57,543 nucleotides of DNA from Candidatus Solibacter usitatus (GTDB lineage Bacteria; Acidobacteriota; Terriglobia; Bryobacterales; Bryobacteraceae): contig JACPNO010000067.1 in assembly GCA_016185465.1 (NCBI GenBank), positions 1 to 57,543 of the forward strand, written 5' to 3'. The translations under genes and the position numbers were made by a program. The notes below the pieces were generated by a model, which did no database searches, was not told where the DNA came from, and saw only the letters and a program-made list of their open reading frames with translations. Positions 26,882 through 35,234 of this stretch are shown here, in pieces (within the stretch, counting starts at the first letter, position 1; each line of letters starts with the position of its first letter).

Positions 26882-29052
26882 GCGCGCCTCTGGAATGCCA
26901 CCACCGAGAGCGGCGGCAGGGTAATGGAAATGCCGTGATTGGCGCGCTGGGCTGAGGGCCGGGACGCCACTCCGGCCGCGTTGCCGGCGTCGCTTCCGCC
27001 AAATCGCGCCCAATCCGAGTTGAAAACTTCTTCGTAAAATCCCGGCTCCGGCACTGCAAATTCGTAGCCCTGATGCACGACCGGCGTGAAATTACAGCAA
27101 AACAAAAGATTCTGGCGCGGATCGCGAGCCTTGCGCAGAAAAGCGATTACGGAGTGATCCATATCGCGGAAATCCACCCAGTCAAATCCGGTGTGGTGGA
27201 AATCGACTTCATACATCGCCGGTTGAGCCTGATAGAAAAGATTCAGCTCGGCCACCATGGTTTGCAGTTTGCGATGGTAGTCGTATTGCAGCAGCTCCCA
27301 GCGCACGCTGGCGTTGTGATTCCACTCTTCGTATTGCCCGATGTCGCAGCCCATGAAGAGAAGTTTCTTGCCGGGATGGCCGAACATGTAGGCCAGAAAC
27401 GCCCGCACGTTGGCGAAGCGCTGCCACTCGTCGCCGGGCATTTTGTCGATCAGCGATTTCTTTCCGTGCACTACTTCATCGTGGGAAATCGGCAGCAGAA
27501 AATTCTCCGTGAACGCATAGAGCAGGCTGAACGTGATGTCGTTGTGATGGTACTTGCGGTGCAGCGGATCCTGGCTGAAATAGTGCAGCATGTCGTGCAT
27601 CCAGCCCATGTTCCATTTCAGCGTGAAGCCCAGGCCGTTCAAATAAACCGGGCGCGACACACCGGCAAAGGCGGTAGATTCCTCCGCCACCGTGAACGCC
27701 CCCGGCACTGCGTGGGCCAGCTCATTGAAGCGGCGCAGAAAATTCAACGCTTCCAGATTTTCGTTGCCGCCGTATTGGTTCGGCACCCACTCGCCCGCCT
27801 TGCGCGAATAATCCAGATAGATCATGGAGGCCACGGCGTCCACGCGCAGGCCGTCGATATGGTATTTCTTCAGCCAGAAGAGAGCGTTCGAAATCAGAAA
27901 ATCGCGTACTTCGTTGCGTCCGAAATTGAAGATCAGCGTGCCCCAGTCGCGGTGCTCGCCCAGGCGCGGGTCTTCATGCTCGTAAAGCGCGGAGCCGTCG
28001 AAATAACCCAGCCCGTGCGCGTCTTTCGGAAAATGCGCCGGCACCCAATCCATGATCACGCCGATGCCGTGCTGATGGCAGCAGTCGATGAAGTACATGA
28101 AATCTTCGGGCGTGCCAAACCGCGAAGTCGGCGCGTAGTAACCCACCACCTGATAGCCCCACGATCCGGAAAATGGATGCTCCATCAAGGGCATCAGCTC
28201 CACGTGCGTGTCACACATGCGGGTCAGGTATCCCACCAGGCGCTCCTCCAGCTCCCGGAAACTTAAGGCGCCCCCAACCGAAGCGCGCAGCCAACTTTCC
28301 AGGTGCACTTCGTAGATGGACATCGGGGCACGCAGCCAATCCTTGCCTGCGCGCGCTTCCATCCAGGCAGAATCTTGCCATTCGTATTTGCTGATATCCC
28401 GCACCACCGATGCCGATTTCGGCGGAGTTTCGCAATAGAATGCGTACGGATCGGCCTTCCATTGCTGATAGCCGCGGAGCCGTGATCGGATGTAATATTT
28501 GTAGGCCGCGCCCTCGCCCACGTCCGGCATAAAGATTTCCCACACGCCGCCGTCGCGCAGCCGCATGGGATGGCGCCGGCTGTCCCACTGATTGAAGTCG
28601 CCCGCAACCGACACCGTTTCCGCATTCGGAGCCCATACGGCAAAGCGAACGCCGCGCACGTTCTCTACTTCGGTCAGATGAGCGCCCAGCGTGTTGTAAC
28701 TTTCGTAATGCGTGCCTTCGCCGTGCAGGTGCAGCTCAAAACTGGTGAGCAGCGGCGGGAAGCGATAGGGATCGTCGAACTCCACAATGGTGTTGTTGTA
28801 GAGCGCGGCGTGCAGACGATACGGCTGAGGATCGCCATCCAGCATGGCTGCGAAGAAACCTTGCGGATGCCGCTTCACCATCGGGCAAACCAGCTCGCCC
28901 ACGCGCACTACAACCGATTCTGCGTGGGGAAGGAACGCCCGCACTTCCCAACGCGCCTGCCCGGCTTTCTTGCGAAGGCTGTGTGGTCCCAGGATGCTGA
29001 AGGGATCGCCGTGGTACCCGCCAACGATCGCCTCGATGTCTGCCTTCGTCAC
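26878..29052 (-). CDS. glgB: 1,4-alpha-glucan branching enzyme
   Basis: GlgB makes alpha-1,6 branches in glycogen. The 724 residues show the full bacterial layout. Two N-terminal beta-sandwich modules include the CBM48 with FAVWAPNAETVSVAGDFNQWD. The (beta/alpha)8 domain has GVIMDWVPAHFPKDAHGL, the nucleophile Asp in GLRVDAVASMIYLDYSR (about residue 405), the acid/base Glu in AEESTAFAG (about 457), and SHDEVVHGKKSLIDKMPGD. A C-terminal sandwich ends the protein. The start is GTG 29052 with no Shine-Dalgarno sequence and a CATAAT 9 bases upstream. It is divergent from adenosine deaminase with only 21 bases between start codons. No other glg gene is present in the window. Confidence 0.96.
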   Translation of the reverse strand: MTKADIEAIVGGYHGDPFSILGPHSLRKKAGQARWEVRAFLPHAESVVVRVGELVCPMVKRHPQGFFAAMLDGDPQPYRLHAALYNNTIVEFDDPYRFPPLLTSFELHLHGEGTHYESYNTLGAHLTEVENVRGVRFAVWAPNAETVSVAGDFNQWDSRRHPMRLRDGGVWEIFMPDVGEGAAYKYYIRSRLRGYQQWKADPYAFYCETPPKSASVVRDISKYEWQDSAWMEARAGKDWLRAPMSIYEVHLESWLRASVGGALSFRELEERLVGYLTRMCDTHVELMPLMEHPFSGSWGYQVVGYYAPTSRFGTPEDFMYFIDCCHQHGIGVIMDWVPAHFPKDAHGLGYFDGSALYEHEDPRLGEHRDWGTLIFNFGRNEVRDFLISNALFWLKKYHIDGLRVDAVASMIYLDYSRKAGEWVPNQYGGNENLEALNFLRRFNELAHAVPGAFTVAEESTAFAGVSRPVYLNGLGFTLKWNMGWMHDMLHYFSQDPLHRKYHHNDITFSLLYAFTENFLLPISHDEVVHGKKSLIDKMPGDEWQRFANVRAFLAYMFGHPGKKLLFMGCDIGQYEEWNHNASVRWELLQYDYHRKLQTMVAELNLFYQAQPAMYEVDFHHTGFDWVDFRDMDHSVIAFLRKARDPRQNLLFCCNFTPVVHQGYEFAVPEPGFYEEVFNSDWARFGGSDAGNAAGVASRPSAQRANHGISITLPPLSVVAFQRRA

Positions 29053-29056
29053 GAGC

Positions 29057-29067
29057 CTTATATTATG
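29057..29067. promoter_or_regulatory. Overlapping back-to-back -10 boxes between glgB and add
   Basis: TATATT on the plus strand (29059-29064) lies 9 bases before ATG 29074. CATAAT on the minus strand (29067-29062) lies 9 bases before GTG 29052. The two boxes share bases, so the polymerase can probably serve only one gene at a time. Confidence 0.4.
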
Positions 29068-29073
29068 GCAAGG

Positions 29074-29988
29074 ATGACGCGCTGGAACGAAGTGCAGAAG
29101 GCGGAGCTCCACTTGCACCTGGAAGGATCGGTCACACCGGAAACCATGCGCGAGCTGGCGCCGGACGTCAGCGCGGAGGAGATCGCGGCGCGTTATGCCT
29201 TCACCGATTTTGCCGGATTCCTGCGCTGCTTCATCTGGGTGGTCGAGCATTTGCACACTCCCGACGACTACGCGCTGATCACTCGCCGGTTGCTCGAACG
29301 GTTGCGTCTCGAGAATGTTACCTACGCGGAAATCACTCTGGCTGCCGGCGTGGTTCTATGGAAGAAGCAGGAGTTTGCGCCCATTTACGACGCCGTAAAG
29401 CGAGCCGCGGCGGAATCCGCAATTGCGGTTTTCTGGAACCTGGACGCCACCCGGCAATTTGGCGCGGAGCACGCCATGCGCGTGGCGGAGCTGGCTGCGG
29501 ATCGCGCGGGCGACGGCGTAATCTCCTACGGAATTGGCGGCGATGAAGAGCGCGGCCCCGCTGAATGGTTCTTCGCCGTTTATGAATTCGCGCGCGCTCA
29601 CGGATTGCGCCTGACTGCGCACGCCGGAGAAACAGTAGGCCCTCATTCCGTGTGGGGCGCGCTCCGCTTGGGCGCCGAGCGCATCGGCCACGGCATTCGT
29701 TCAGCCGAGGATGCGCAGCTACTGCGCCACTTGCGCGACCACAATATCCCGCTCGAAATCTGTATTTCGAGCAACGTGGCAACAGGCGCGGTTCGATCGC
29801 TGGCGGATCATCCCGTGCGCCGCATTTACGATGCCGGCGTGCCCATCATTCTCAATACCGATGACCCCGGCGTGTTCCGCTGCACTCTCAACGGAGAATA
29901 CGAGCTGGCCGCGCGCCAGTTTGGTTTCTCCGACACCGAGCTGCGCGGCATCGCGGAAAATGGATTTCGCTACGCATTCGGGCGCTGA
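29074..29988 (+). CDS. add: Adenosine deaminase family protein
   Basis: The 304-residue protein carries all zinc and catalytic motifs of the adenosine/adenine deaminase family: ELHLHLEGS (HxH, about 12-14), LTAHAGET (His and Glu), ERIGHGI and NTDDPGVF (Asp pair). It hydrolyses the amino group of adenosine or a related purine; short bacterial members may prefer adenine or modified adenosines. I prefer ATG 29074, which sits 9 bases after TATATT; ATG 29065 would touch that box and adds three residues. Its 3' end overlaps the convergent Fe-S oxidoreductase gene by 19 bases. Confidence 0.9.
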   Translation: MTRWNEVQKAELHLHLEGSVTPETMRELAPDVSAEEIAARYAFTDFAGFLRCFIWVVEHLHTPDDYALITRRLLERLRLENVTYAEITLAAGVVLWKKQEFAPIYDAVKRAAAESAIAVFWNLDATRQFGAEHAMRVAELAADRAGDGVISYGIGGDEERGPAEWFFAVYEFARAHGLRLTAHAGETVGPHSVWGALRLGAERIGHGIRSAEDAQLLRHLRDHNIPLEICISSNVATGAVRSLADHPVRRIYDAGVPIILNTDDPGVFRCTLNGEYELAARQFGFSDTELRGIAENGFRYAFGR

Positions 29989-31826
29989 GCGTCCAGCGAC
30001 GCCGCCGCGATTTGCGCGATATCCAGCAGTTTCGGCGGATTCGGTGAAACCTGCGCCAGCGCGTCGCGAAACATGCTTTGGCAGAATGGACATGCTGCGC
30101 CGACTGTCGTAGCGCCGGTGCCAGCCAGCTCTTCGGCGCGAGCTACGTTCACGCGCTTGCCTTTTTCTTCGCCCAGAAACATCATGCCGCCGCCGGCGCC
30201 GCAGCAGAACGAATGTTCGCGCGACTTCGGTGGATCGACCACCTCCGCTGCCCGCGCAAGCACTTCGCGCGGCTGGTCGTAGACGTTGCGGTAGCGGCCC
30301 AGGTAGCAGGGATCGTGATAGACCACTTTCTCGCGCGCGCCATCCGCCGAAGGCAGGCGCTCACGGTGCCGCGCCATCAGCTCGCTGTGATGTTCGATTT
30401 GGAACGACGCGCCCAGTTCCTTCCAGTCTTCGCCGATGGTGCGCACGCAATGCGGGCAAATGGAAACCAGCTTGCTCACTTTGCTTTCGTTCAGATGCTG
30501 AATGTTGGGCTCCGCGAGTTGGGAGAAGAGATAATCGTTGCCCAGCCGCCGCACCGGGTCGCCCGTGCATTTCTCCTTGCGCAGAACACCGTAGGTAATG
30601 CCCAGGTGATTCAGCACGCGCGCGAACGAAAGCACGATGTCACGGCCTTGCGGGTCGTACCCGCCCATGCATCCCAGCCAGAGGCAATATTCCTGCGTGC
30701 CGTCATAAATGGGAAGCGAATTTTTCTCCAGAAATTTTTGGCGCTCCGAAGCCGCGAATCCCAAAGAGTTCCCATAGCGCTCCAGCGTCAGGAAAAATTT
30801 GGCGCCATACTCGTTCTCCCACTTGCCGGTATTGACCGCGCCGCGGCGTAAGCCGATGATTACCGGTAAGTGCTGAATGCCCACCGGACACGCGTATTCA
30901 CAGCCTCCGCAGGTGGTGCATTGAAACGCCGCTTCCTCGGAAATGTGCTTGCCCAGCAGCGGCTCGGCGCCCGCCGCGCCAAATTCGGTGAGGTAATCGC
31001 GCACCCCCAGAATAATTTCCTTGGGGTTGAGTATTTTGCCGGTATTGTAGGCCGGACACAGCTCCGTGCAGCGTCCGCATTCGACGCAGGAATAAGCCTG
31101 CAGCGCGATCAGCCGCGTCAGGTCTTTGCCGGTGTCGAGGCCAAAATCTTCGTCGCCCGCAAGTGGCGGAATCTGGCTGAATCCCTGGCGGCGCAGGAAA
31201 ATTGTAGCCGGGCTCAGCACTAAATGGAGATGCTTGGTGTGCGGGATCAGCGGCATGAAAATCAACAGCGCCAGCGTGTGCAGCCACCAGTTCACCCGGC
31301 CGGCAACGCTCGCTTCTTCCACCCGGAACGTAGCCAGATAAGTAACCATCAACACGAAGATCAGCAGCGCGATGTAGCCCGATTCCGGCGCAACTTTCCC
31401 CAGCCAGATGGGCCGCACCAAATAGCGGCGTACCGCGAGCGATGCGATCGAGATCGCTACCGCCACCGCGAACAGGCCGACAAATCCGTAGTAAATCTGC
31501 CCGAACGCGGTCTGCCGAGGAATCAAATTGAAACCAAAGCCCTGCGCGAAATGGTTTAACGTGACCAACGCAAACGCGCAGAATCCCCAAAAGACAAACG
31601 CGTGCGCAATTCCGGCGAGCGGCCGGTCGCGAATCACTTTGCCTTGCAGCAGTACTTCCCAGATGAAGGCCCGGGTCCGCGCCGCAACCGATCCCAGCGT
31701 CCAGCTAGCGTCCGGTTTGGCTTGTCGAATGGCATGCACCACGACTCGAAACCTGCGCCAGAATCCGTAGAGGGAGATACACAACAGCGCGGCGAAGATC
31801 AGCATTTCCGGCCACGAAGGTTGCAT
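29970..31826 (-). CDS. Membrane Fe-S oxidoreductase, FadF/HdrD-like (ETF:quinone type)
   Basis: The 618-residue protein fuses three modules. The N-terminal domain (about 10-230) is a NarI-like membrane part with several TM segments and the His-containing IAHAFVFWGFCAF and HTLALLIF. Two 4Fe-4S motifs follow, CVECGRCTELCP and CTTCGGCEYACPVG. Two cysteine-rich CCG domains end it, with CLWLGCMGG and later HDPCYLGRYRNVY plus FCCGAGGGMM. The same layout occurs in FadF-type proteins proposed to pass electrons from electron-transfer flavoprotein to menaquinone. No etf or acyl-CoA dehydrogenase gene is in the window, so the partner is inferred. ATG 31826 starts just before the first TM segment; a TACAGT lies 7 bases upstream. 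Confidence 0.85.
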   Translation of the reverse strand: MQPSWPEMLIFAALLCISLYGFWRRFRVVVHAIRQAKPDASWTLGSVAARTRAFIWEVLLQGKVIRDRPLAGIAHAFVFWGFCAFALVTLNHFAQGFGFNLIPRQTAFGQIYYGFVGLFAVAVAISIASLAVRRYLVRPIWLGKVAPESGYIALLIFVLMVTYLATFRVEEASVAGRVNWWLHTLALLIFMPLIPHTKHLHLVLSPATIFLRRQGFSQIPPLAGDEDFGLDTGKDLTRLIALQAYSCVECGRCTELCPAYNTGKILNPKEIILGVRDYLTEFGAAGAEPLLGKHISEEAAFQCTTCGGCEYACPVGIQHLPVIIGLRRGAVNTGKWENEYGAKFFLTLERYGNSLGFAASERQKFLEKNSLPIYDGTQEYCLWLGCMGGYDPQGRDIVLSFARVLNHLGITYGVLRKEKCTGDPVRRLGNDYLFSQLAEPNIQHLNESKVSKLVSICPHCVRTIGEDWKELGASFQIEHHSELMARHRERLPSADGAREKVVYHDPCYLGRYRNVYDQPREVLARAAEVVDPPKSREHSFCCGAGGGMMFLGEEKGKRVNVARAEELAGTGATTVGAACPFCQSMFRDALAQVSPNPPKLLDIAQIAAASLDAQRPNA

Positions 31827-31833
31827 CTGTATG

Positions 31834-31839
31834 ACTGTA
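31834..31839 (-). promoter_or_regulatory. Weak putative -10 box of the Fe-S oxidoreductase
   Basis: TACAGT on the minus strand (4/6 consensus), seven bases before ATG 31826. Confidence 0.2.
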
Positions 31840-31855
31840 GCATTGGCTACTTGGC

Positions 31856-31861
31856 TACAAT
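31856..31861 (+). promoter_or_regulatory. Putative -10 box of the sugar-nucleotide enzyme gene
   Basis: TACAAT (5/6 consensus), eight bases before TTG 31870 and fourteen before GTG 31876. Confidence 0.35.
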
Positions 31862-31869
31862 GAAGAACT

Positions 31870-32817
31870 TTGGGGGTGGGTCTGCGAATCGTTCTCTCCG
31901 GGGCGGCCGGTTTCATCGGCTCCCACATGTCCGACCGTCTGCTGGCCGAGGGGCACACCGTTGTCGCTCTCGATAACCTGATCACCGGTTCGCTCAAAAA
32001 CATCGCGCACCTGGAGTCGCATGCGCGCTTTCAGTTCATCCATCACGACGTCACGCAGCCGGCGCCGGTTGAAAGTCCGGTCGATGCCGTTGTGCATATG
32101 GCGTCCCCGGCCAGCCCCAAGGATTATCTGGAACACCCCATCGAGACGTTGGACGTCGGCTCGCTCGGCACCAGGCAATTGCTCGAGCTGGCCCGCGCTC
32201 ACAACGCGACTTTCCTGCTGACGTCGACTTCGGAATCCTATGGCGATCCGCTGGTTCATCCGCAGGTGGAAACCTATTGGGGCAACGTGAATCCGGTGGG
32301 TCCGCGCTCTTGCTATGACGAGAGCAAACGATTCGCCGAGGCGCTCACTATGGCGTTCCATCGCAAGCACGGCCTCCGCACTAACATCGCGCGCATTTTC
32401 AACACCTACGGCCCGCGTATGAAACTCGATGATGGCCGCGTGGTTCCGGCGTTCCTGGATCAGGCACTGCGCGGCGAAGCCATGACCCTTTTCGGCGATG
32501 GCACCCAGACGCGCAGCTTCTGTTTCGTGAGCGATATGGTGGACGGCCTGTATCGCCTCATGCAATCGGACGAGCGCTATCCAGTCAATCTGGGCAATCC
32601 CCGCGAGCTGACTATCAAGCAATTTGCCGAAGAAATCCGCAGGCTGACCGGCACGAAATCGCCGCTGGTCTATCGCCCGCTGCCCACCGACGATCCCAAG
32701 CAGCGCCAGCCGGATATTTCCAAAGCCCGCCGCCTGCTCGGATGGGAACCGCGTGTGGAACTGGAGGATGGTTTGCGGCAGACAATCGAATATTTCAGCG
32801 CTTTGCACCGTTCTTGA
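31870..32817 (+). CDS. UDP-glucuronate decarboxylase-like SDR enzyme
   Basis: The 315-residue extended short-chain dehydrogenase has the NAD motif GAAGFIGSH at the N-terminus, the catalytic Tyr and Lys in [13 protein letters not shown], and the NTYGPRM and [19 protein letters not shown] blocks. The CYDESKR sequence and total length match UDP-xylose synthases, which convert UDP-glucuronate to UDP-xylose; a related epimerase or dehydratase activity is possible. Starts compete: TTG 31870 sits at the leaderless spacing from TACAAT, while GTG 31876 gives the shorter [10 protein letters not shown] list the longer. Divergent from the Fe-S gene by 43 bases, it overlaps the convergent hydrolase gene by 23 bases. 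Confidence 0.88.
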   Translation: MGVGLRIVLSGAAGFIGSHMSDRLLAEGHTVVALDNLITGSLKNIAHLESHARFQFIHHDVTQPAPVESPVDAVVHMASPASPKDYLEHPIETLDVGSLGTRQLLELARAHNATFLLTSTSESYGDPLVHPQVETYWGNVNPVGPRSCYDESKRFAEALTMAFHRKHGLRTNIARIFNTYGPRMKLDDGRVVPAFLDQALRGEAMTLFGDGTQTRSFCFVSDMVDGLYRLMQSDERYPVNLGNPRELTIKQFAEEIRRLTGTKSPLVYRPLPTDDPKQRQPDISKARRLLGWEPRVELEDGLRQTIEYFSALHRS

Positions 32818-33790
32818 GCCAGCCGTCCAGGAATTCATAAGCCGCCTGGCGGACTGCCTGGGGAAATTCGTGACCGGTGTCCGGATATGTCGCGACCAGA
32901 CGGCCGCCGGCATGGAAAATGCGCTGGTACACCGGCATCGCGGCCGCGACGCAATCGCGCACGCCGGAGACTTCAAAATTGGCATCGTTGAGCGGGGCGT
33001 TGATGAAGACCGGCCGCGGCGCGAGCGCAGTCAGAATTCCGGGAAAATCGAACGGCATGCGCGCCGGATCTTTGCCATAGTCGCTCGCGATGCGTGGCAT
33101 GTAGCCCTTGTGACTCCAGCCGGTGAGATCGCCCTTCATATATTTTGCAAAGGCGTTGAAGCCGCAGCTGGTGACGATCGCGCGAATGCGGGTGTCGAAT
33201 GCGGCGAGAAACAGCGAGTTATGTCCGCCTAGCGAATGCCCGATCACGCCGATGCGTTTCGCATCCACCTCCGGCAAACTTGCCAGCAAGTCCACCGCCC
33301 GCATGTGATTCCAGATGCCTTTCATGGTCGTGCTGGCGTAACCCATGGCGTAGGCATCCACTTTGTAATCGCCAAAATTCGGGTAGTCGGGTGCCAGCGT
33401 CACGTAGCCGCGCTCGGCGAGTTCGCGCGCGTACTGCAAATCGGTTTTTCCTCCGACACCCGCAGGCTCACCTTTTCCGATGCGTGTGGTCTGATGCAGG
33501 CATAGCATAGCCGGGCGGCGGCGCTTCGTACCGGCAGGCAGGAACAAGTAGGCGGGTACACGATCGCCGGCCTCGGAAACATAGGTGATTTTCCTGCGTG
33601 TGAACTTCGGAAATGGCTCTTCTTCGAGAACCACGACACGCAGGGGTTCCGGCCGGCGACGCGGCAGCGGCCCCATGACCAACTGCATGCCCGCCAGAGT
33701 CTGCCGGCGCTGCGCGTCCCATTGCGCGCGCGTGTGGACTTCGGGAAGTTCGGCGCACAACGTGAGCGCGACGACTAAACCTGCGATCAC
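32795..33790 (-). CDS. Exported alpha/beta hydrolase, dienelactone-hydrolase / acetyl-xylan-esterase-like
   Basis: The 331-residue protein has a short signal peptide ([16 protein letters not shown]). Its hydrolase core has the nucleophile elbow [14 protein letters not shown] (Ser), a later acidic residue, and the catalytic His in YPDTGHEFP. The oxyanion segment MLCLHQTT and the [16 protein letters not shown] stretch are typical of the multi-domain esterase group (DLH/AXE1). The substrate is not evident. The start is GTG 33790, sharing GTGA with the stop of the cupin gene upstream. It is the last gene of the racemase-dioxygenase-cupin-hydrolase operon and overlaps the UXS-like gene tail-to-tail. 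Confidence 0.85.
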   Translation of the reverse strand: MIAGLVVALTLCAELPEVHTRAQWDAQRRQTLAGMQLVMGPLPRRRPEPLRVVVLEEEPFPKFTRRKITYVSEAGDRVPAYLFLPAGTKRRRPAMLCLHQTTRIGKGEPAGVGGKTDLQYARELAERGYVTLAPDYPNFGDYKVDAYAMGYASTTMKGIWNHMRAVDLLASLPEVDAKRIGVIGHSLGGHNSLFLAAFDTRIRAIVTSCGFNAFAKYMKGDLTGWSHKGYMPRIASDYGKDPARMPFDFPGILTALAPRPVFINAPLNDANFEVSGVRDCVAAAMPVYQRIFHAGGRLVATYPDTGHEFPQAVRQAAYEFLDGWLKNGAKR

Positions 33791-34653
33791 TTCACGTCCG
33801 TGACGTCCAATCGGCCTTTTTCGCGCGCCACGCCAACAATCATGAATTCCAGATCGCCGGCGGCGGTATTCTCGAACGAATGCACGTCGTTGAAATGCAC
33901 CGGCACGGCGTCGCCTTTCTTGATGGCCGCGGTTTCCTCGCCGATACGCGCAGAGCCCTGCCCCGCGATCACGTAGAAAAATTCCTCCACGCCGGCATGA
34001 ACGTGCCGTCCGAGCGACGCGCCGGCGGGAATCACCAGATGGTCCACGTACGCCCAGTTGGTGAAAAAGACTTCCGGCTCGAGCGCCCGCCGGTAGCGAA
34101 CCGTGCCAATGCCGCCGTGAAAATTAACCACTGGCGCGAGCAGCGCGCGGTCCAGGCGCATGGTGATGAAAACGGGCTTAGCGTCGAGCGGCACGCCCAC
34201 GCGGTCGTCACCCAGGTCGGAAGCGTCGTACTTTCCCTTCACGCTGCCGACGGCGATGTTCATCCACTCCGTGGGCCGGTCCGTAGGATTGTAAATCCCG
34301 TGCGAGCGTCCCATGCGGCACGGCGCGCCCGCCGGACCCACGACGCGCGCAGTGCGCCCGTCGATCGTAAACTGCGCTTCGTTATCCAGGATGACGAACA
34401 TCTCTTCCATCTGATTGTGATAGTGATGTCCGATGCCGCCCTTCGGTTGGATCACGCCGCGGTGCAGGAATATCAGGTTGGTGTTGAGGCTGGTGGCGTC
34501 AAACATTCCTCCGAAAAGCAATTCACCGGCGCCGCCGTGGACCGCCTTCGCCGGCTGATATTTCGCGGGGTCGGAATGCGCAATGCGAGCAGCTAGCGGA
34601 TCGCGCGCAGCTAAGGGAAGCACTGCCATCATCGCTAAGAGTGAAATTTTCAA
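33787..34653 (-). CDS. Exported double-cupin protein
   Basis: The 288-residue protein starts with a signal peptide (KISLLAMMAVLPLAA). Two cupin domains follow. The first has GIGHHYHNQMEEMFVIL with metal-binding His and Glu residues. The second, about residue 200 onwards, has GASLGRHVHAGVEEFFYVI. Such bicupins include dioxygenases, isomerases and seed-storage-like binding proteins; no specific activity can be assigned. The start is TTG 34653, which shares TTGA with the stop of the dioxygenase gene and has GGAGAGG 7 bases upstream; ATG 34632 would cut into the signal peptide. It sits third in a four-gene operon. Confidence 0.82.
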   Translation of the reverse strand: MKISLLAMMAVLPLAARDPLAARIAHSDPAKYQPAKAVHGGAGELLFGGMFDATSLNTNLIFLHRGVIQPKGGIGHHYHNQMEEMFVILDNEAQFTIDGRTARVVGPAGAPCRMGRSHGIYNPTDRPTEWMNIAVGSVKGKYDASDLGDDRVGVPLDAKPVFITMRLDRALLAPVVNFHGGIGTVRYRRALEPEVFFTNWAYVDHLVIPAGASLGRHVHAGVEEFFYVIAGQGSARIGEETAAIKKGDAVPVHFNDVHSFENTAAGDLEFMIVGVAREKGRLDVTDVK

Positions 34654-35234
34654 AGGGTTACCCTCTCCATGGGCGCTTCGCTTTTCACCACGCCGAACTC
34701 GGTAGTGTTGATGAGTTTGACGTCCTCGTAGCGATTGCGCCGCAGATCGTAAACTTCGCACGTATCGAACGGTTTGGAATAAATGTGCAGCGTGACTGCG
34801 CGCCCGCCGAAAGAGGACGCGTTGACTACTTGATGAATGGGCTCTTCCGGGTCCACTTCCTGCGGGGTTTCGGGCGTGATCAGAAAATTCGTGCTTGACG
34901 CAAGCTCGCAGAATCCAGTGGCCGCATCTTTACGCACCATACGAAAATTGTGGACCTGTACCCTGCCATACGCCATCGCCATCCAGCAGCTCTGGTCGCG
35001 ATGATTGTGAATCGCGCTCTTTTGGCCGCTCTCCCAACAAATTGCGATCAGCTCATAGAGCGGCGTCCGCTGAATCAGGTTGCGGGTATAATGCTCGCGC
35101 GAAAAGTAAAGATACGGCGCGAGGCTGGCGGGATCGACGCGATGGTCGCGCAGAAATGCCAGCACGCGCTCGTGCGTGAATTCCGGCTCCGGGATGCGGG
35201 CCAGTTCACTGGCGAAATGATCGATCGAGATCAG
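34650..35234 (-). CDS. Cysteine dioxygenase-like protein, probable CTG start
   Basis: The roughly 194-residue protein resembles type I cysteine dioxygenases. It has the metal-binding SAIHNHRDQSCWM (HxH), the upstream YFSREHYTRNLI, and a late His in AVTLHIYSKPFDTCEVYD. CDOs oxidise cysteine to cysteine sulfinate with Fe(II) and O2. Family-like sequence begins at ISIDHFASEL. There is no ATG, GTG or TTG in frame near it. A CTG at 35234 overlaps the racemase stop (CTGA) and has AAGGAGGG ending 4 bases upstream, so I infer CTG as start. In-frame GTGs further up lie within the racemase gene and would add about 60 unrelated residues. Confidence 0.8.
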   Translation of the reverse strand: MISIDHFASELARIPEPEFTHERVLAFLRDHRVDPASLAPYLYFSREHYTRNLIQRTPLYELIAICWESGQKSAIHNHRDQSCWMAMAYGRVQVHNFRMVRKDAATGFCELASSTNFLITPETPQEVDPEEPIHQVVNASSFGGRAVTLHIYSKPFDTCEVYDLRRNRYEDVKLINTTEFGVVKSEAPMERVTL

